Shown here: positions 1 to 8,817 of the stretch, piece by piece
How positions within the stretch are numbered: position 1 is the first letter of the stretch
Layout of the letters: every line of letters begins with the position of its first letter
NCBI GenBank assembly: GCA_016183985.1
Contig: JACPDN010000006.1
Coordinates: 1,178,001 to 1,242,000 of the forward strand
Reading direction: 5' to 3'
Source of the DNA: Pseudomonadota bacterium
Lineage (GTDB): Bacteria > Pseudomonadota > Alphaproteobacteria > Dongiales > Dongiaceae
DNA: 64,000 nucleotides
The notes under the pieces: model-generated
What the model saw: only the letters and a program-made list of their open reading frames with translations
Told to the model about the DNA's origin: nothing
Databases searched by the model: none
Translations under genes and position numbers: made by a program

Positions 1-85
1 GAGGCGGCAAGCCGGATGTCTGCGCGAAGGCCGTTCCGACCGCAATGAACGCCAGGCCGGCCAGCAAAAGGAAACGGAAAGCCAC
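1..85 (-). CDS. Secreted protein, N-terminal fragment (runs off the left edge)
   Basis: This gene is too short for the ORF track. A GTG codon opens a frame reading MAFRFLLLAGLAFIAVGTAFAQTSG and continuing off the window. It looks like a signal peptide: a short basic start, a hydrophobic core and an AFA cleavage site before Q. The start lies 9 bases after the stop of the preceding membrane protein on the same strand, so the two are probably co-transcribed. Only 28 residues are visible, so the mature protein cannot be identified. The GTG start is inferred from the signal peptide and the short gap, not from a strong ribosome-binding site. Confidence 0.55.
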   Translation of the reverse strand, partial: MAFRFLLLAGLAFIAVGTAFAQTSGLPP

Positions 86-94
86 GAGCTCGAC

Positions 95-448
95 TTACGG
101 CGCCAGTACCGCATTGTGGAACAGGAGGGCGATGAACGCCGCCAGCGTGAAGGCCGCCAATCCTAACCCGAAGACGACGATCTGGCTCAGGCGGTCGGCC
201 GGACGCAGCTGCCGGTCGAGATGCCGGCGGGCGTTCGAGCGTTTCTCCTTGCCGAGCAGGAAGACCAGATAGGCCCGTTCGCCGAAGGGCAGCGGCAGGG
301 ACATGCGGAAATCGACCGGATGCCGGCGCTGGATCGTGCCTTGCGCCACACGGCCGATCGCCTCGGTCTGCGCCGGTGTCAGGCTGTCGCGGATGTTCTG
401 CGGCAGCTTACGCAGAAAGGCTTCGCCGCGGACCTCGTCCATCAGCAT
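95..448 (-). CDS. Hypothetical single-pass membrane protein
   Basis: The 117-residue protein has a soluble N-terminal part of about 75 residues (MLMDEVRGEAFLRKLPQNIRDSL) rich in Arg and acidic residues. A Lys/Arg-rich stretch follows, then one C-terminal hydrophobic segment (about residues 86-112, VVFGLGLAAFTLAAFIALLF). That arrangement suggests an inner-membrane protein with a cytoplasmic N-terminus. I do not recognise a family. The start at 448 has an AGGAG seven bases upstream; a second ATG two codons in is possible. It is followed at 9 bases by a secreted-protein gene on the same strand and is transcribed away from the glutamate dehydrogenase gene. Confidence 0.7.
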   Translation of the reverse strand: MLMDEVRGEAFLRKLPQNIRDSLTPAQTEAIGRVAQGTIQRRHPVDFRMSLPLPFGERAYLVFLLGKEKRSNARRHLDRQLRPADRLSQIVVFGLGLAAFTLAAFIALLFHNAVLAP

Positions 449-748
449 GGGTCATCTCCTAGCATTTACCATCGGAGACAGCGCTGGCATCCTGGACGGA
501 CACCGTCCCAGCCGTCCCCCGACTTCTCTTTTCAGGAGAATGACGCCCGATGGTTTAAATTTTCTTTACCAAAACAGGACTAGAAGCGTGAAAACGGGTC
601 CAAAGACCCACGAAACAATCGATTGGGCGGCTTTTTGCAGGGCCCGGCCGGCCTTGTGCCGGATTGGCTCTTTTGTGGCGCTTGGGCTAGAATCGCAAAT
701 AATTACAACAACTAATCACCAATCACTGTCATCGGGGATATTGCTATC
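449..748. other. Divergent intergenic region, 300 bp
   Basis: This gap separates the membrane-protein operon (minus) from the glutamate dehydrogenase gene (plus). It carries no convincing gene. It becomes AT-rich towards the dehydrogenase (AATAATTACAACAACTAATC around 700-720), as expected for a promoter region. A small hairpin, GGGTCCAAAGACCC, lies near 596-609. Confidence 0.5.
664..693 (+). promoter_or_regulatory. Candidate sigma70-type promoter of glutamate dehydrogenase
   Basis: TTGGCT and TAGAAT are separated by 18 bases, about 55 bases upstream of the glutamate dehydrogenase ATG. The -10 box is close to consensus and AT-rich DNA follows it. This is a motif match only. Confidence 0.4.
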
Positions 749-3700
749 ATGCGAGCGGAAAAGCTGAAAACCCAGCTGATCGACGAAGTCGTGCGCTATG
801 TCGGCGAACGAATTGAGCGCAAGCGCGCCACACTCATCGAAAACTTCATCCGCCAATTCTACGCCTATGTCCCGCAATCGGACATTGCCGGTGACAGCGC
901 CGAGGATCTCTTCAGCGCGGCACTCTCGCTTGCCAATTTCGCGCAAACGCGCGGTCCCGGCCAGGCGAAGGTCCGCGTCTTCAATCCGCGTATCGATGAG
1001 CATGGCTGGCGCTCGCCCCATACCGTGGTCGAAGTCGTCAATGACGACATGCCGTTCCTGGTCGATTCACTGACGGCCGAGCTCAATCGCCAGGATCTCG
1101 GCGTCCATCTCGTGATCCATCCGATCATGAAGATGAGCCGCGATGCCAAAGGCCAACTCACCGCCATCGGTGCCCCCGATGGTCAATCTGCGGACGGCAA
1201 ACCTGAATCCGTCATGCAGCTCCGCGTCAACCAGGTGGCGACGCAGGAACAGCTCGATGCCGTGAAGGCGCGAATTGAAATCGTCCTGCGCGACGTCCGC
1301 CTTGCCGTCACCGACTGGCAGAAGATGCGCGCCAAGCTCGCCGCCGTCATCGCCGATGCGACCAAGCGCAAGTTGCCGCTGCCCAAGGAGGAAGTGACCG
1401 AGGTCTCGGACTTCCTCAATTGGATCAATGACGACCATTTCACCTTCCTCGGTTACCGCGAATACACCTTTGCCGGCGATGGTGATGCCGTCACCTATCA
1501 CATCAAGAAGGAAGCCGGCCTCGGCGTCCTCGCCGATCCCGAGACGCGCGTCTTCGAGGGCATGCGCAATCTCGACGCCCTGCCGCCCGATGTCAGGAGC
1601 TTCCTCACCCAGCCCAAGATGATCCTGGTCACCAAGGCCAATCTACGCTCGACAGTGCACCGCAACGTGCATCTCGACACGATCGGCATCAAGATCTTCA
1701 ACGACAAGGGCGAGGTCGTTGGCGAGCATCTCTTTGCCGGCCTCTTCACCTCGGTCGCCTACAATCGCTCGCCCTGGGAAATCCCGCTGCTGCGCCACAA
1801 GGTCGAAACCGTCAGTAAGCGCGCCGGCTTCAACCCGCAGAGCCACGACGGCAAGGCGCTGGCTCATATCCTCGAAATCTATCCGCGCGACGAACTATTC
1901 CAGATCGACATTGACGAATTGCTGGAAACCTCGCTCGGCATCCTCAATCTGCAGGACCGCCAGCGCGTCGCCCTCTTCGTGCGCCGCGATCCTTATGAGC
2001 GCTTCGTCTCCTGCTTCGTCTATCTGCCGCGCGACTGGCAGACGACGGAACTGCGCCAGCGCATCCAGAACATTCTCTGCAAGGCCTTCAACGGCCGCGT
2101 CTCCAATTACTTCGTGCATCTCACGGAAAGCCCGCTGGCGCGCGTTCATCTCATCATCGCCACCAAGCCCGGCGAGATCCCACCCTATGACGTCAAGGAA
2201 CTGGAACAGCTGGTGGCCGACGCCTGCCGCTCCTGGGCCGATCATTTGAAGGAAGCGTTGATCGAGACCAAGGGCGAGGCCGAGGGGCTCAACCTGCTGC
2301 GCCTTTACGGCGACGCCTTCCCGCTGGGCTTCGAGGAATATTTCAACGCCCATGCCGCCGTCTCCGATATCGACCGCATCGAAGAGGCGCTGAAATACAA
2401 CAAGACGGCGATCAACCTCTATCGCCCGATCGAGGCGGCGGAGAACGAGCTGCATTTGAAGCTCTATAAATCCGGCGACAAGATTGCGCTCTCGACCGTG
2501 CTACCCTCGCTCGAGAATTTCGGCCTCAAGGTCATCAGCGAGAACCCGTTCGAAATCCGGCCCGCCGGCCAGGAACAGCCGATCTGGATCCACGCCTTCA
2601 CCATGGTGACGGCGGATGGGCGCGAAGTCGACATCGCCGCCATCCGCGACAAGTTCCATGAGGCTTACGCCAAGATCTGGGAAGGCCAGATGGAGGATGA
2701 CGGCTTCAACCGCCTCGTCATCACCGCGGGGCTCGGTTGGCGCGACATCACTTTGGTGCGCGCCTATTGCAAATACCTGCGCCAGGCGGCAATCGCCTTC
2801 AGCCAGGCCTATATGGAGACGACGCTCAACGCCAATCCCGGCATCACGCGCAACATCGTGCAGCTCTTCCATGTGCGCAACGATCCGGCCTTTGCCGGCA
2901 ATCGCGACGAGAAGTCGCTGCAGATCGCCGAAAAGATCGGCCAAAAACTCGATGCCGTTGTCAATCTCGACGAGGACCGCATCCTCCGCCGCTATTTGAA
3001 TGCCGTGCAGTGCACGCTGCGCACCAATTTCTACCAGCCGGCGGCGGAAGGGGGCCCGAAGGAATACGTCTCCTTCAAGCTCGACTCCCACAAGATCGAG
3101 GAATTGCCGCTGCCACGGCCGGTGGTCGAAGTCTTCGTCTACTCACCCCGCGCCGAGGCCATTCACTTGCGCGGTGGCAAGGTGGCGCGTGGCGGCATCC
3201 GCTGGTCAGACCGGCGCGAGGATTTCCGCACCGAGGTTCTGGGCTTGATGAAGGCGCAGATGGTGAAGAATGCCGTCATCGTGCCGGTGGGCTCCAAGGG
3301 CGGCTTCGTCGTGAAGCGCCCGGTCCAGGGCGACCGCGACGCCGTGATGGCCGAGGTTGTGCATTGCTATAAGACCCTGATGCGCGGCCTTCTCGACATC
3401 ACCGACAATCTCGCCGGCGGTTCGGTGAAGCCGCCGGTAAAGGTCGTTCGCCATGACGGCGACGACCCCTACCTCGTCGTCGCCGCCGATAAGGGCACGG
3501 CGACTTTCTCCGACATCGCCAACTCAGTGTCGCGCGATTACGGCTTCTGGCTGGATGACGCTTTTGCCTCAGGCGGTTCGGCCGGCTACGACCACAAGAA
3601 AATGGGCATCACGGCGCGGGGTGCCTGGGAATGCGTGAAACGCCATTTCCGCGAACTCGACCACGACATCCAGAATGTCGATTTCTCCTGTGTCGGCGTC

Positions 3701-5575
3701 GGTGACATGTCGGGCGACGTGTTCGGCAATGGGATGCTGCTGTCGCAGCACACCAAGCTCATTGCCGCCTTCAACCACATGCACATCTTCCTCGACCCCA
3801 GCCCGGACGTGAAGAAGAGCTTTGCCGAGCGCCAGCGCCTCTTCAACCTGCCGCGTTCGGCCTGGAGCGATTACGATGCCAAGCTGATTTCCCCCGGCGG
3901 CGGCATCTTCGAGCGCAAGGCGAAATCGATCAAGCTGAGCGCGGAAGTGAAGCAGCGTTTCGGCTTCACCCAGGATCAGGTGACGCCAAACGAGCTCATC
4001 CAGCTGCTCCTGAAAGCCGAGGTCGATCTGCTGTTCTTCGGCGGCATCGGCACCTATGTGAAGTCGAGCGACGAGACCCATGCCGATGTCGGCGACCGCG
4101 CCAATGATGCCGTGCGCATCAATGCCGAGGACGTCCGCGCTCGCGTCATCGGCGAAGGCGCCAATCTGGGCTGCACCCAGCGCGGCCGCATCGAGGCGGC
4201 ACTCACGGGCAAGCGCCTCAATACCGACGCCGTCGACAATTCTGCCGGCGTCGACACCTCCGATCACGAAGTCAACATCAAGATCCTCATCAACGAGGCC
4301 GTGGCGGCGGGCGATCTGACGTTGAAGCAGCGTGACAAGCTGCTGGCCGAAATGACCGACGAGGTGGGTGGGCTGGTCCTGCGCGACAATTACCTGCAAT
4401 CCCAGGCGCTTTCTGTGGCCGAGGCGCAAGGCTATACGCTCCTCGACCAGCAGGGCCGCTTCATGCGGGCGCTGGAGCGCACCGGCCAGCTCAACCGCGA
4501 GGTCGAATACCTGCCTGACGACGAGACGCTGCGCCATCGCCTGACGCAGCGCATCGGCCTCACCCGTTCCGAAAGCGCCGTCCTGCTCGCTTATTCCAAG
4601 ATGGCGCTTTATGACGAGCTGCTGCCCTCGGATCTCCCCGACGATCCGCAGCTCGCCGATGATCTCATCACCTATTTCCCCAAGAAACTGCAGGAGGGCT
4701 ATCAGCCGCTCATCGCCAAGCACCGCCTGCGGCGCGAGATCATCTCGACCGTCGTCACCAACTCCCTCGTCAATCGCATGGGGGCTACTTTCATCCATGT
4801 GACCAAGGAAAAAACCGGGCAAAGCGCTTCGGCGATCACCCGCGCCTATGCCATCACCCGCGGCGCCTTCAAGCTCCGCGACATGTGGACGTCGATCCAG
4901 GGGCTCGACAACAAGGTTTCGGCCAGCGTCCAGACCTCGATGCTGACCGAGATCAACCGTTTGGCCGAACAGGCGACCTTGTGGTTCCTCCGCAATTGCG
5001 AGCACCCGCTCGACATCGCCGCCAACATCGCGGGCACGGCGCCGGGCATCGCCGCCATTGAAGCGGCGCTGCCGAAGATCATCTCCGCGGCGGACAGCCA
5101 GGCCAACCAGAAGCGCCAGGGCGCCCTGCAATCGGCGGGTGTCCCTGAAGCACTCGCCCGGCGCATCTCGCAACTTGGATCGCTCGCCATGATCCTCGAC
5201 GTGGTGAAGATCGCGGCGCAGACCAAGATCAAGGTCGAGGATGTGGCGGCGACCTATTTCGCCATCGGCGACCAGTTCAACATCGACTGGCTGCGGAGCG
5301 GTGCCAAGGGCCTCATCGGCGACAGCCATTGGCAGCGCCTGGCGGTGTTCGCGATCATCGACGATCTCAATACCCACCAGCGCGATCTCACGGCCGCGGT
5401 CCTCGCCAACGATCTGGCCTTGACCGGCGAAAAGGCGATCGAAGGTTGGAAATCCGGCCGCAACGCTGCCTTGCCCCGTGCCGAAGCTCTGTTCGCCGAT
5501 CTGCGGCAAGTGGGCAAACTGGAACTCGCCATGCTGGCGGTGGCCAACCGCGCGCTCAGGAGCTTGTTGGATTAA
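749..5575 (+). CDS. gdhZ: NAD-dependent glutamate dehydrogenase, large (180-kDa class)
   Basis: The enzyme oxidatively deaminates L-glutamate to 2-oxoglutarate and ammonium with NAD, feeding glutamate-family amino acids into the TCA cycle. The 1608 residues match the large bacterial class (GdhZ in Caulobacter, GdhB in Pseudomonas), which has long N-terminal ACT-like regulatory regions, a central catalytic domain and a helical C-terminal extension. The catalytic part shows GSKGGFVVKRP near residue 847 (substrate-binding lysine loop), GVGDMSGDVFGNGM near 984 and GEGANLG in the nucleotide-binding half. The start has GGGGAT about 9 bases upstream. It is a single-gene unit closed by a repeat-type hairpin shared with the convergent LysE gene. 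A 646-residue antisense ORF inside it is a codon shadow. Confidence 0.96.
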   Translation: MRAEKLKTQLIDEVVRYVGERIERKRATLIENFIRQFYAYVPQSDIAGDSAEDLFSAALSLANFAQTRGPGQAKVRVFNPRIDEHGWRSPHTVVEVVNDDMPFLVDSLTAELNRQDLGVHLVIHPIMKMSRDAKGQLTAIGAPDGQSADGKPESVMQLRVNQVATQEQLDAVKARIEIVLRDVRLAVTDWQKMRAKLAAVIADATKRKLPLPKEEVTEVSDFLNWINDDHFTFLGYREYTFAGDGDAVTYHIKKEAGLGVLADPETRVFEGMRNLDALPPDVRSFLTQPKMILVTKANLRSTVHRNVHLDTIGIKIFNDKGEVVGEHLFAGLFTSVAYNRSPWEIPLLRHKVETVSKRAGFNPQSHDGKALAHILEIYPRDELFQIDIDELLETSLGILNLQDRQRVALFVRRDPYERFVSCFVYLPRDWQTTELRQRIQNILCKAFNGRVSNYFVHLTESPLARVHLIIATKPGEIPPYDVKELEQLVADACRSWADHLKEALIETKGEAEGLNLLRLYGDAFPLGFEEYFNAHAAVSDIDRIEEALKYNKTAINLYRPIEAAENELHLKLYKSGDKIALSTVLPSLENFGLKVISENPFEIRPAGQEQPIWIHAFTMVTADGREVDIAAIRDKFHEAYAKIWEGQMEDDGFNRLVITAGLGWRDITLVRAYCKYLRQAAIAFSQAYMETTLNANPGITRNIVQLFHVRNDPAFAGNRDEKSLQIAEKIGQKLDAVVNLDEDRILRRYLNAVQCTLRTNFYQPAAEGGPKEYVSFKLDSHKIEELPLPRPVVEVFVYSPRAEAIHLRGGKVARGGIRWSDRREDFRTEVLGLMKAQMVKNAVIVPVGSKGGFVVKRPVQGDRDAVMAEVVHCYKTLMRGLLDITDNLAGGSVKPPVKVVRHDGDDPYLVVAADKGTATFSDIANSVSRDYGFWLDDAFASGGSAGYDHKKMGITARGAWECVKRHFRELDHDIQNVDFSCVGVGDMSGDVFGNGMLLSQHTKLIAAFNHMHIFLDPSPDVKKSFAERQRLFNLPRSAWSDYDAKLISPGGGIFERKAKSIKLSAEVKQRFGFTQDQVTPNELIQLLLKAEVDLLFFGGIGTYVKSSDETHADVGDRANDAVRINAEDVRARVIGEGANLGCTQRGRIEAALTGKRLNTDAVDNSAGVDTSDHEVNIKILINEAVAAGDLTLKQRDKLLAEMTDEVGGLVLRDNYLQSQALSVAEAQGYTLLDQQGRFMRALERTGQLNREVEYLPDDETLRHRLTQRIGLTRSESAVLLAYSKMALYDELLPSDLPDDPQLADDLITYFPKKLQEGYQPLIAKHRLRREIISTVVTNSLVNRMGATFIHVTKEKTGQSASAITRAYAITRGAFKLRDMWTSIQGLDNKVSASVQTSMLTEINRLAEQATLWFLRNCEHPLDIAANIAGTAPGIAAIEAALPKIISAADSQANQKRQGALQSAGVPEALARRISQLGSLAMILDVVKIAAQTKIKVEDVAATYFAIGDQFNIDWLRSGAKGLIGDSHWQRLAVFAIIDDLNTHQRDLTAAVLANDLALTGEKAIEGWKSGRNAALPRAEALFADLRQVGKLELAMLAVANRALRSLLD

Positions 5576-5580
5576 GTAAC

Positions 5581-5631
5581 CCCCTAACCCCGACCCTCTC
5601 CCCGCAAGCGGGGCGAGGGTCGGGGTGAGGG
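5581..5631. terminator. Family A palindromic repeat acting as a two-way terminator
   Basis: CCCCGACCCTCTCCCCGC and GCGGGGCGAGGGTCGGGG form a long hairpin with an outer CCCCT/AGGGG pair. It is followed by CTCTTTCTTT on the plus strand. It lies exactly between the convergent dehydrogenase and LysE stops. The same core recurs near 15.46, 38.35 and 52.53 kb. Confidence 0.7.
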
Positions 5632-5640
5632 GCTCTTTCT

Positions 5641-6270
5641 TTAAATCTTGCCGCCACCGAAAATAAGCCGCAACCCCAGCGCCGCCATCACGGCGCCGGC
5701 GGTGCGGTCGATCCAGGCCTTGAAGCTCAAGTAAACGGCACGCGGCCGCGCGGTCGAGAAGGCGAGTGCCACGGCGCTGTACCAGCCGCCCTCAATGAGA
5801 AACAGGATGAAGGGCAGGATCATGATGACGGCAAGCGAAGGCCGCGCCGGCAGCAAGGCTGCAAACACGCTCGAATAGAAGATCACCGTCTTCGGATTGC
5901 TGAGCTGCGTGCCCAGTGCCAGCAGGAAGGTGCGGAACAATCCACCGCGCATCTGCGTCATGTTACCGGCGGTGAGGGGTTCCCTCGCCCCGCGCCACAG
6001 GCGAACCCCAAGATAGACGAGATAGGCACCACCGCCGAGCTTGAAGCCCATATAGAGCCATTCGACCTGCATGAAGATCGCCTGCAGGCCGACGACCGCG
6101 AGTGTGGCGAGGAACATCCCGCCGACGCCCATGCCCAACGCCGAAGCGAGGCCATGCCCGCGCGACTGGGAGAGCGATATCCGCGCCACCAGCAGAAAAC
6201 TCGGCCCCGGGCTGATGGCACCGACCAGGATGGCGGCCATGATGGCCAGGACGGACATGAACTCGGTCAT
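5641..6270 (-). CDS. LysE/RhtB-family amino acid exporter
   Basis: This 209-residue inner-membrane protein has the LysE-family layout. The N-terminal helix carries GAISPGPSFLLVARISLSQSRGHGLASALGMGVG, the family signature of a helix-breaking PGP followed by a G-rich second helix. Further hydrophobic helices follow, along with the conserved LSNPKTVIFYSS segment near residues 120-135. Members export amino acids such as homoserine, threonine or lysine; the substrate here cannot be read. The start has AAGGAG seven bases upstream. It stands where metX-metW would be expected in related genomes, just downstream of a metX-like fragment on the same strand. Confidence 0.92.
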   Translation of the reverse strand: MTEFMSVLAIMAAILVGAISPGPSFLLVARISLSQSRGHGLASALGMGVGGMFLATLAVVGLQAIFMQVEWLYMGFKLGGGAYLVYLGVRLWRGAREPLTAGNMTQMRGGLFRTFLLALGTQLSNPKTVIFYSSVFAALLPARPSLAVIMILPFILFLIEGGWYSAVALAFSTARPRAVYLSFKAWIDRTAGAVMAALGLRLIFGGGKI

Positions 6271-6308
6271 GAATGAGCTCCTTTGGTTGCAGTGCCAAAC
6301 TCAAATTG

Positions 6309-6506
6309 TCATGACCCGCCATATTTGTCGGCTGCGGCGGGGCCATCCACGCGCGAGCCGGCGACATGAGGGGCTTGATAGCCAATGGTAAACGGGGCGA
6401 GAACAGCCCTGGAATCGAGCAGCAAGGGCGCCTCGGCACCAAATGTCAGGCGCTCGCCCGGGAAATCCGGCCGTCTGCCGGAAAATTGGCTGATCTCGGA
6501 CGACAT
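6309..6506 (-). pseudogene. metX: Truncated metX (homoserine O-acetyltransferase) N-terminal remnant
   Basis: This 65-codon frame reads RLTFGAEAPLLLDSRAVLAPFTIGYQ. That closely follows the N-terminal strand region of MetX (typically RFGAD.PL.LDSG..L.PFTIAYQTYGTLNA). After GYQ the similarity stops; TYGTLNADRSNA is replaced by APHVAGSRVDGPAAADKYGGS and a stop. None of the alpha/beta-hydrolase core remains. In many alphaproteobacteria metX-metW lie next to, and are transcribed away from, a chorismate mutase-hisC-tyrA cluster, and this fragment sits in that place and orientation. The reading is a decayed gene whose body was deleted, leaving the LysE gene downstream. A short unrelated ORF is the alternative. 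Confidence 0.6.
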
Positions 6507-6720
6507 ATCGGGGTCGCTGGCTCACGCGCTCGAATAGGCTGGCAGGAAACCTGTCAGATGCCGGCCTGTCAATGGCAAGTTTCAAGGTTTTCTTTGCTTT
6601 TCCGCCTCTTGGCGGCTATCACTGGCCCCGGTCGGCCGTCCGCCGGCAGGGCCCGGGATGGGGCTCCATGCGCGGCGATTTCGAGGCGGCTTTCGGAACA
6701 GGCATTGGACGGTCGGGGAT

Positions 6721-7674
6721 ATGCAGGGGCCAGACGGCACTGGGGATGGCACTGGGGGCAGCACAGGGGTCTCCAATGGCGGGGACGATCTGAGCCAGCT
6801 CAGGCAGAAGATCGATGCGATCGACAGCCAGCTTCATGATCTGCTGATGCAGCGGACGGAGCTTGCGGTGGCCGTCGGCGCTGCCAAGGCGGCAAAGCAG
6901 CCGCTCACCGGGGAATCGCCCGCCGAGGGCGCCAAGTTTATCCGCCCCGCGCGCGAGGCAAAGATCCTGCGCCGTCTCGCCGCCCGTCATATGGGCAAGC
7001 TGCCCAAGGCCGTGGTCGTGCGCATGTGGCGCGAGATGATCTCCGCCCTCCTGCAGGTCGAAGGCCCCTTTGCCGTCGCGGTCTATGCCCCGGCCACGCA
7101 GCCGGGCTTCTGGGATGTGGCGCGCGACCATTATGGCAGCCGTGTCAAGATCCTGACCTTCAGCCGCGTCGACCGCGCGCTCTCGGCCGTCATGGACGGC
7201 TCGGCCACCGTCGCCGTGCTCCCTTTCCCGCGTGAGGACGATACCGGGCCCTGGTGGCGCCGCCTGGTCGGCTCGGCCCAGCTGCCGCACGTCATCGCGC
7301 GCCTGCCCTTCGGCGATCCCGGCAACCAGCGCAATCCGGATCTCCAGGCTCTCGTCGTCGGCCGGACGCCCACCGAACCCACGGACCGCGACCATTCGCT
7401 GCTGGTCCTCGAGACCGCCGAGCCGGTGAGCCGCTCGACCTTCCGCCAGGCCCTGGCCGGCGTCGGCCTCAGCACCAGCTTCATCCATGGCGGTCGCGAC
7501 CAGCAGGAAGCCGATCTCAACCTCGCCGAGGTTGCCGGCTATATCGATGGCAGCGACCCGCGCCTCGGCCTCGTCGCCAGCGCGCTGGGCAAGGGCGCCC
7601 GGCTGCACAGCATCGGCTCCTATGCCGAACCCCTCACCAAAGAAGAACTGGCCGACGACAAATCGGGCCATTGA
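6721..7674 (+). CDS. Chorismate mutase (AroQ) with C-terminal prephenate dehydratase-like domain
   Basis: After a Gly-rich N-terminus (MQGPDGTGDGTGGSTG) the protein has an all-helical AroQ domain at about residues 22-115: DLSQLRQKIDAIDSQLHDLLMQRTELAVAVGAAK, then RPAREAKILRRLAARHMGKL and VVRMWREMISALLQVEGP. These supply the Arg and Glu residues AroQ uses to turn chorismate into prephenate. The remaining 200 residues resemble a degenerate periplasmic-binding/prephenate dehydratase fold without the Thr-Arg-Phe motif, so probably regulatory or non-catalytic. The start at 6721 is chosen because longer forms lack a plausible leader. It heads the aromatic operon: the hisC start is 42 bases after its stop. 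Confidence 0.85.
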   Translation: MQGPDGTGDGTGGSTGVSNGGDDLSQLRQKIDAIDSQLHDLLMQRTELAVAVGAAKAAKQPLTGESPAEGAKFIRPAREAKILRRLAARHMGKLPKAVVVRMWREMISALLQVEGPFAVAVYAPATQPGFWDVARDHYGSRVKILTFSRVDRALSAVMDGSATVAVLPFPREDDTGPWWRRLVGSAQLPHVIARLPFGDPGNQRNPDLQALVVGRTPTEPTDRDHSLLVLETAEPVSRSTFRQALAGVGLSTSFIHGGRDQQEADLNLAEVAGYIDGSDPRLGLVASALGKGARLHSIGSYAEPLTKEELADDKSGH

Positions 7675-7716
7675 CACGAAAGCGGGCGCATAGCCTCGCG
7701 CCCTGGAGCTGACATC

Positions 7717-8817
7717 ATGACACTGCAAGTTCGCCCCGGAATTCTCGACATCGCCGCCTATGTACCGGGCGAGCATGATCTGCCCGGCTCCGGCCCCATC
7801 TACAAGATGTCGTCGAATGAAAGCGCGCTCGGCGCCAGCCAGCTCGCCATGGACGCCTACGCCGAAGGCGCCGCCGAGCTCCACCGCTATCCCGACGGCG
7901 CCAGTCATATGCTGCGTTCCGCCCTTGCGCGCGAAGTCGGCGGCAAGGAAGACGAGATCATCTGCGGCACGGGCTCCGACGATATCCTCGTCCTCATCAC
8001 CCGCGCCTATGCCGGCCCCGGCGACGAGGTGCTCTATTCACGCCATGGTTTCCTGATCTATCCGATTGCCGCGCAATCGGTCGGTGCCACACCCGTGACG
8101 GCACCGGAAAAGAACCTCACCACCGATGTCGACGCGCTGCTCGCGGCCGTGACACCTCAGACCAGGATCTGCTTCGTCGCCAATCCCAACAATCCGACCG
8201 GCAGCTATATCCCGGCCGCGGAAATGCGGCGCTTGCGTGAAGGCCTGCCGGCCAATGTCTTGCTCGTGATCGACGCCGCCTATGCCGAATATGTGAACGC
8301 GCCCGATTACACCGATGGCGCCGAGCTGGTGAAGGCATACGACAACGTCATCATGTCGCGCACCTTCTCCAAGATCTACGGCCTCGCTGCCGTGCGCCTG
8401 GGCTGGGCCTATGGCCATAAATCGATCATCGACGTGCTGCACCGCATCCGTGGCGTCTTCAACGTGGCGGCCCCGGCGCAGCTCGCCGGTGTCGCGGGCC
8501 TTGCCGACAAGAACCATGTGAAGCGTTCCAAGGCGCATAACGATTACTGGTTGCCCTGGTTCGTGAACGAGGTGAAGCGCATCGGCCTTCATCCCTATCC
8601 ATCCGTCGGCAATTTCCTGCTGGTGCGTTTCCCGACGGATCCGAAGCTCAACGCCGATGCCGCCGAGAAGTTCTTGAAGTCGCGCCGCGTGCTGGTCAGG
8701 AAAATGGGCGCCTATGGCCTGCCCGATTGCCTGCGCATCACCATCGCCGAAGAAGCCGCCGTGAAGGCCTGTGCGCAAGCCCTGGCCGATTTCGTGGCAG
8801 AAGCGGCAACGCAATGA
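7717..8817 (+). CDS. hisC: Histidinol-phosphate/aromatic aminotransferase
   Basis: This is a 366-residue fold-type I PLP enzyme of the HisC subfamily. Visible features are SSNESALGAS (substrate loop), CGTGSDDILVL (phosphate-binding turn), VANPNNPTGSYI (Asn contacting PLP), IDAAYAEYV (Asp/Tyr pair) and SRTFSKIYGLAAVRLGW, in which Lys219 is the Schiff-base lysine. HisC converts imidazole-acetol phosphate to histidinol phosphate. Placed between chorismate mutase and tyrA, it probably also, or mainly, transaminates aromatic keto acids such as prephenate or hydroxyphenylpyruvate; that is inference from context. Its stop overlaps the tyrA start as ATGA, indicating translational coupling. Confidence 0.93.
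   Translation: MTLQVRPGILDIAAYVPGEHDLPGSGPIYKMSSNESALGASQLAMDAYAEGAAELHRYPDGASHMLRSALAREVGGKEDEIICGTGSDDILVLITRAYAGPGDEVLYSRHGFLIYPIAAQSVGATPVTAPEKNLTTDVDALLAAVTPQTRICFVANPNNPTGSYIPAAEMRRLREGLPANVLLVIDAAYAEYVNAPDYTDGAELVKAYDNVIMSRTFSKIYGLAAVRLGWAYGHKSIIDVLHRIRGVFNVAAPAQLAGVAGLADKNHVKRSKAHNDYWLPWFVNEVKRIGLHPYPSVGNFLLVRFPTDPKLNADAAEKFLKSRRVLVRKMGAYGLPDCLRITIAEEAAVKACAQALADFVAEAATQ

Noticed and set aside
3569-5509. 646-residue minus-strand ORF over glutamate dehydrogenase
   Set aside because: It is antisense to conserved catalytic residues of GdhZ and matches no protein family I recognise.
6507-6720. SAM-II riboswitch ahead of the metX remnant
   Set aside because: No GCUAAA-type conserved core or matching pseudoknot was found in the 200 bases upstream.
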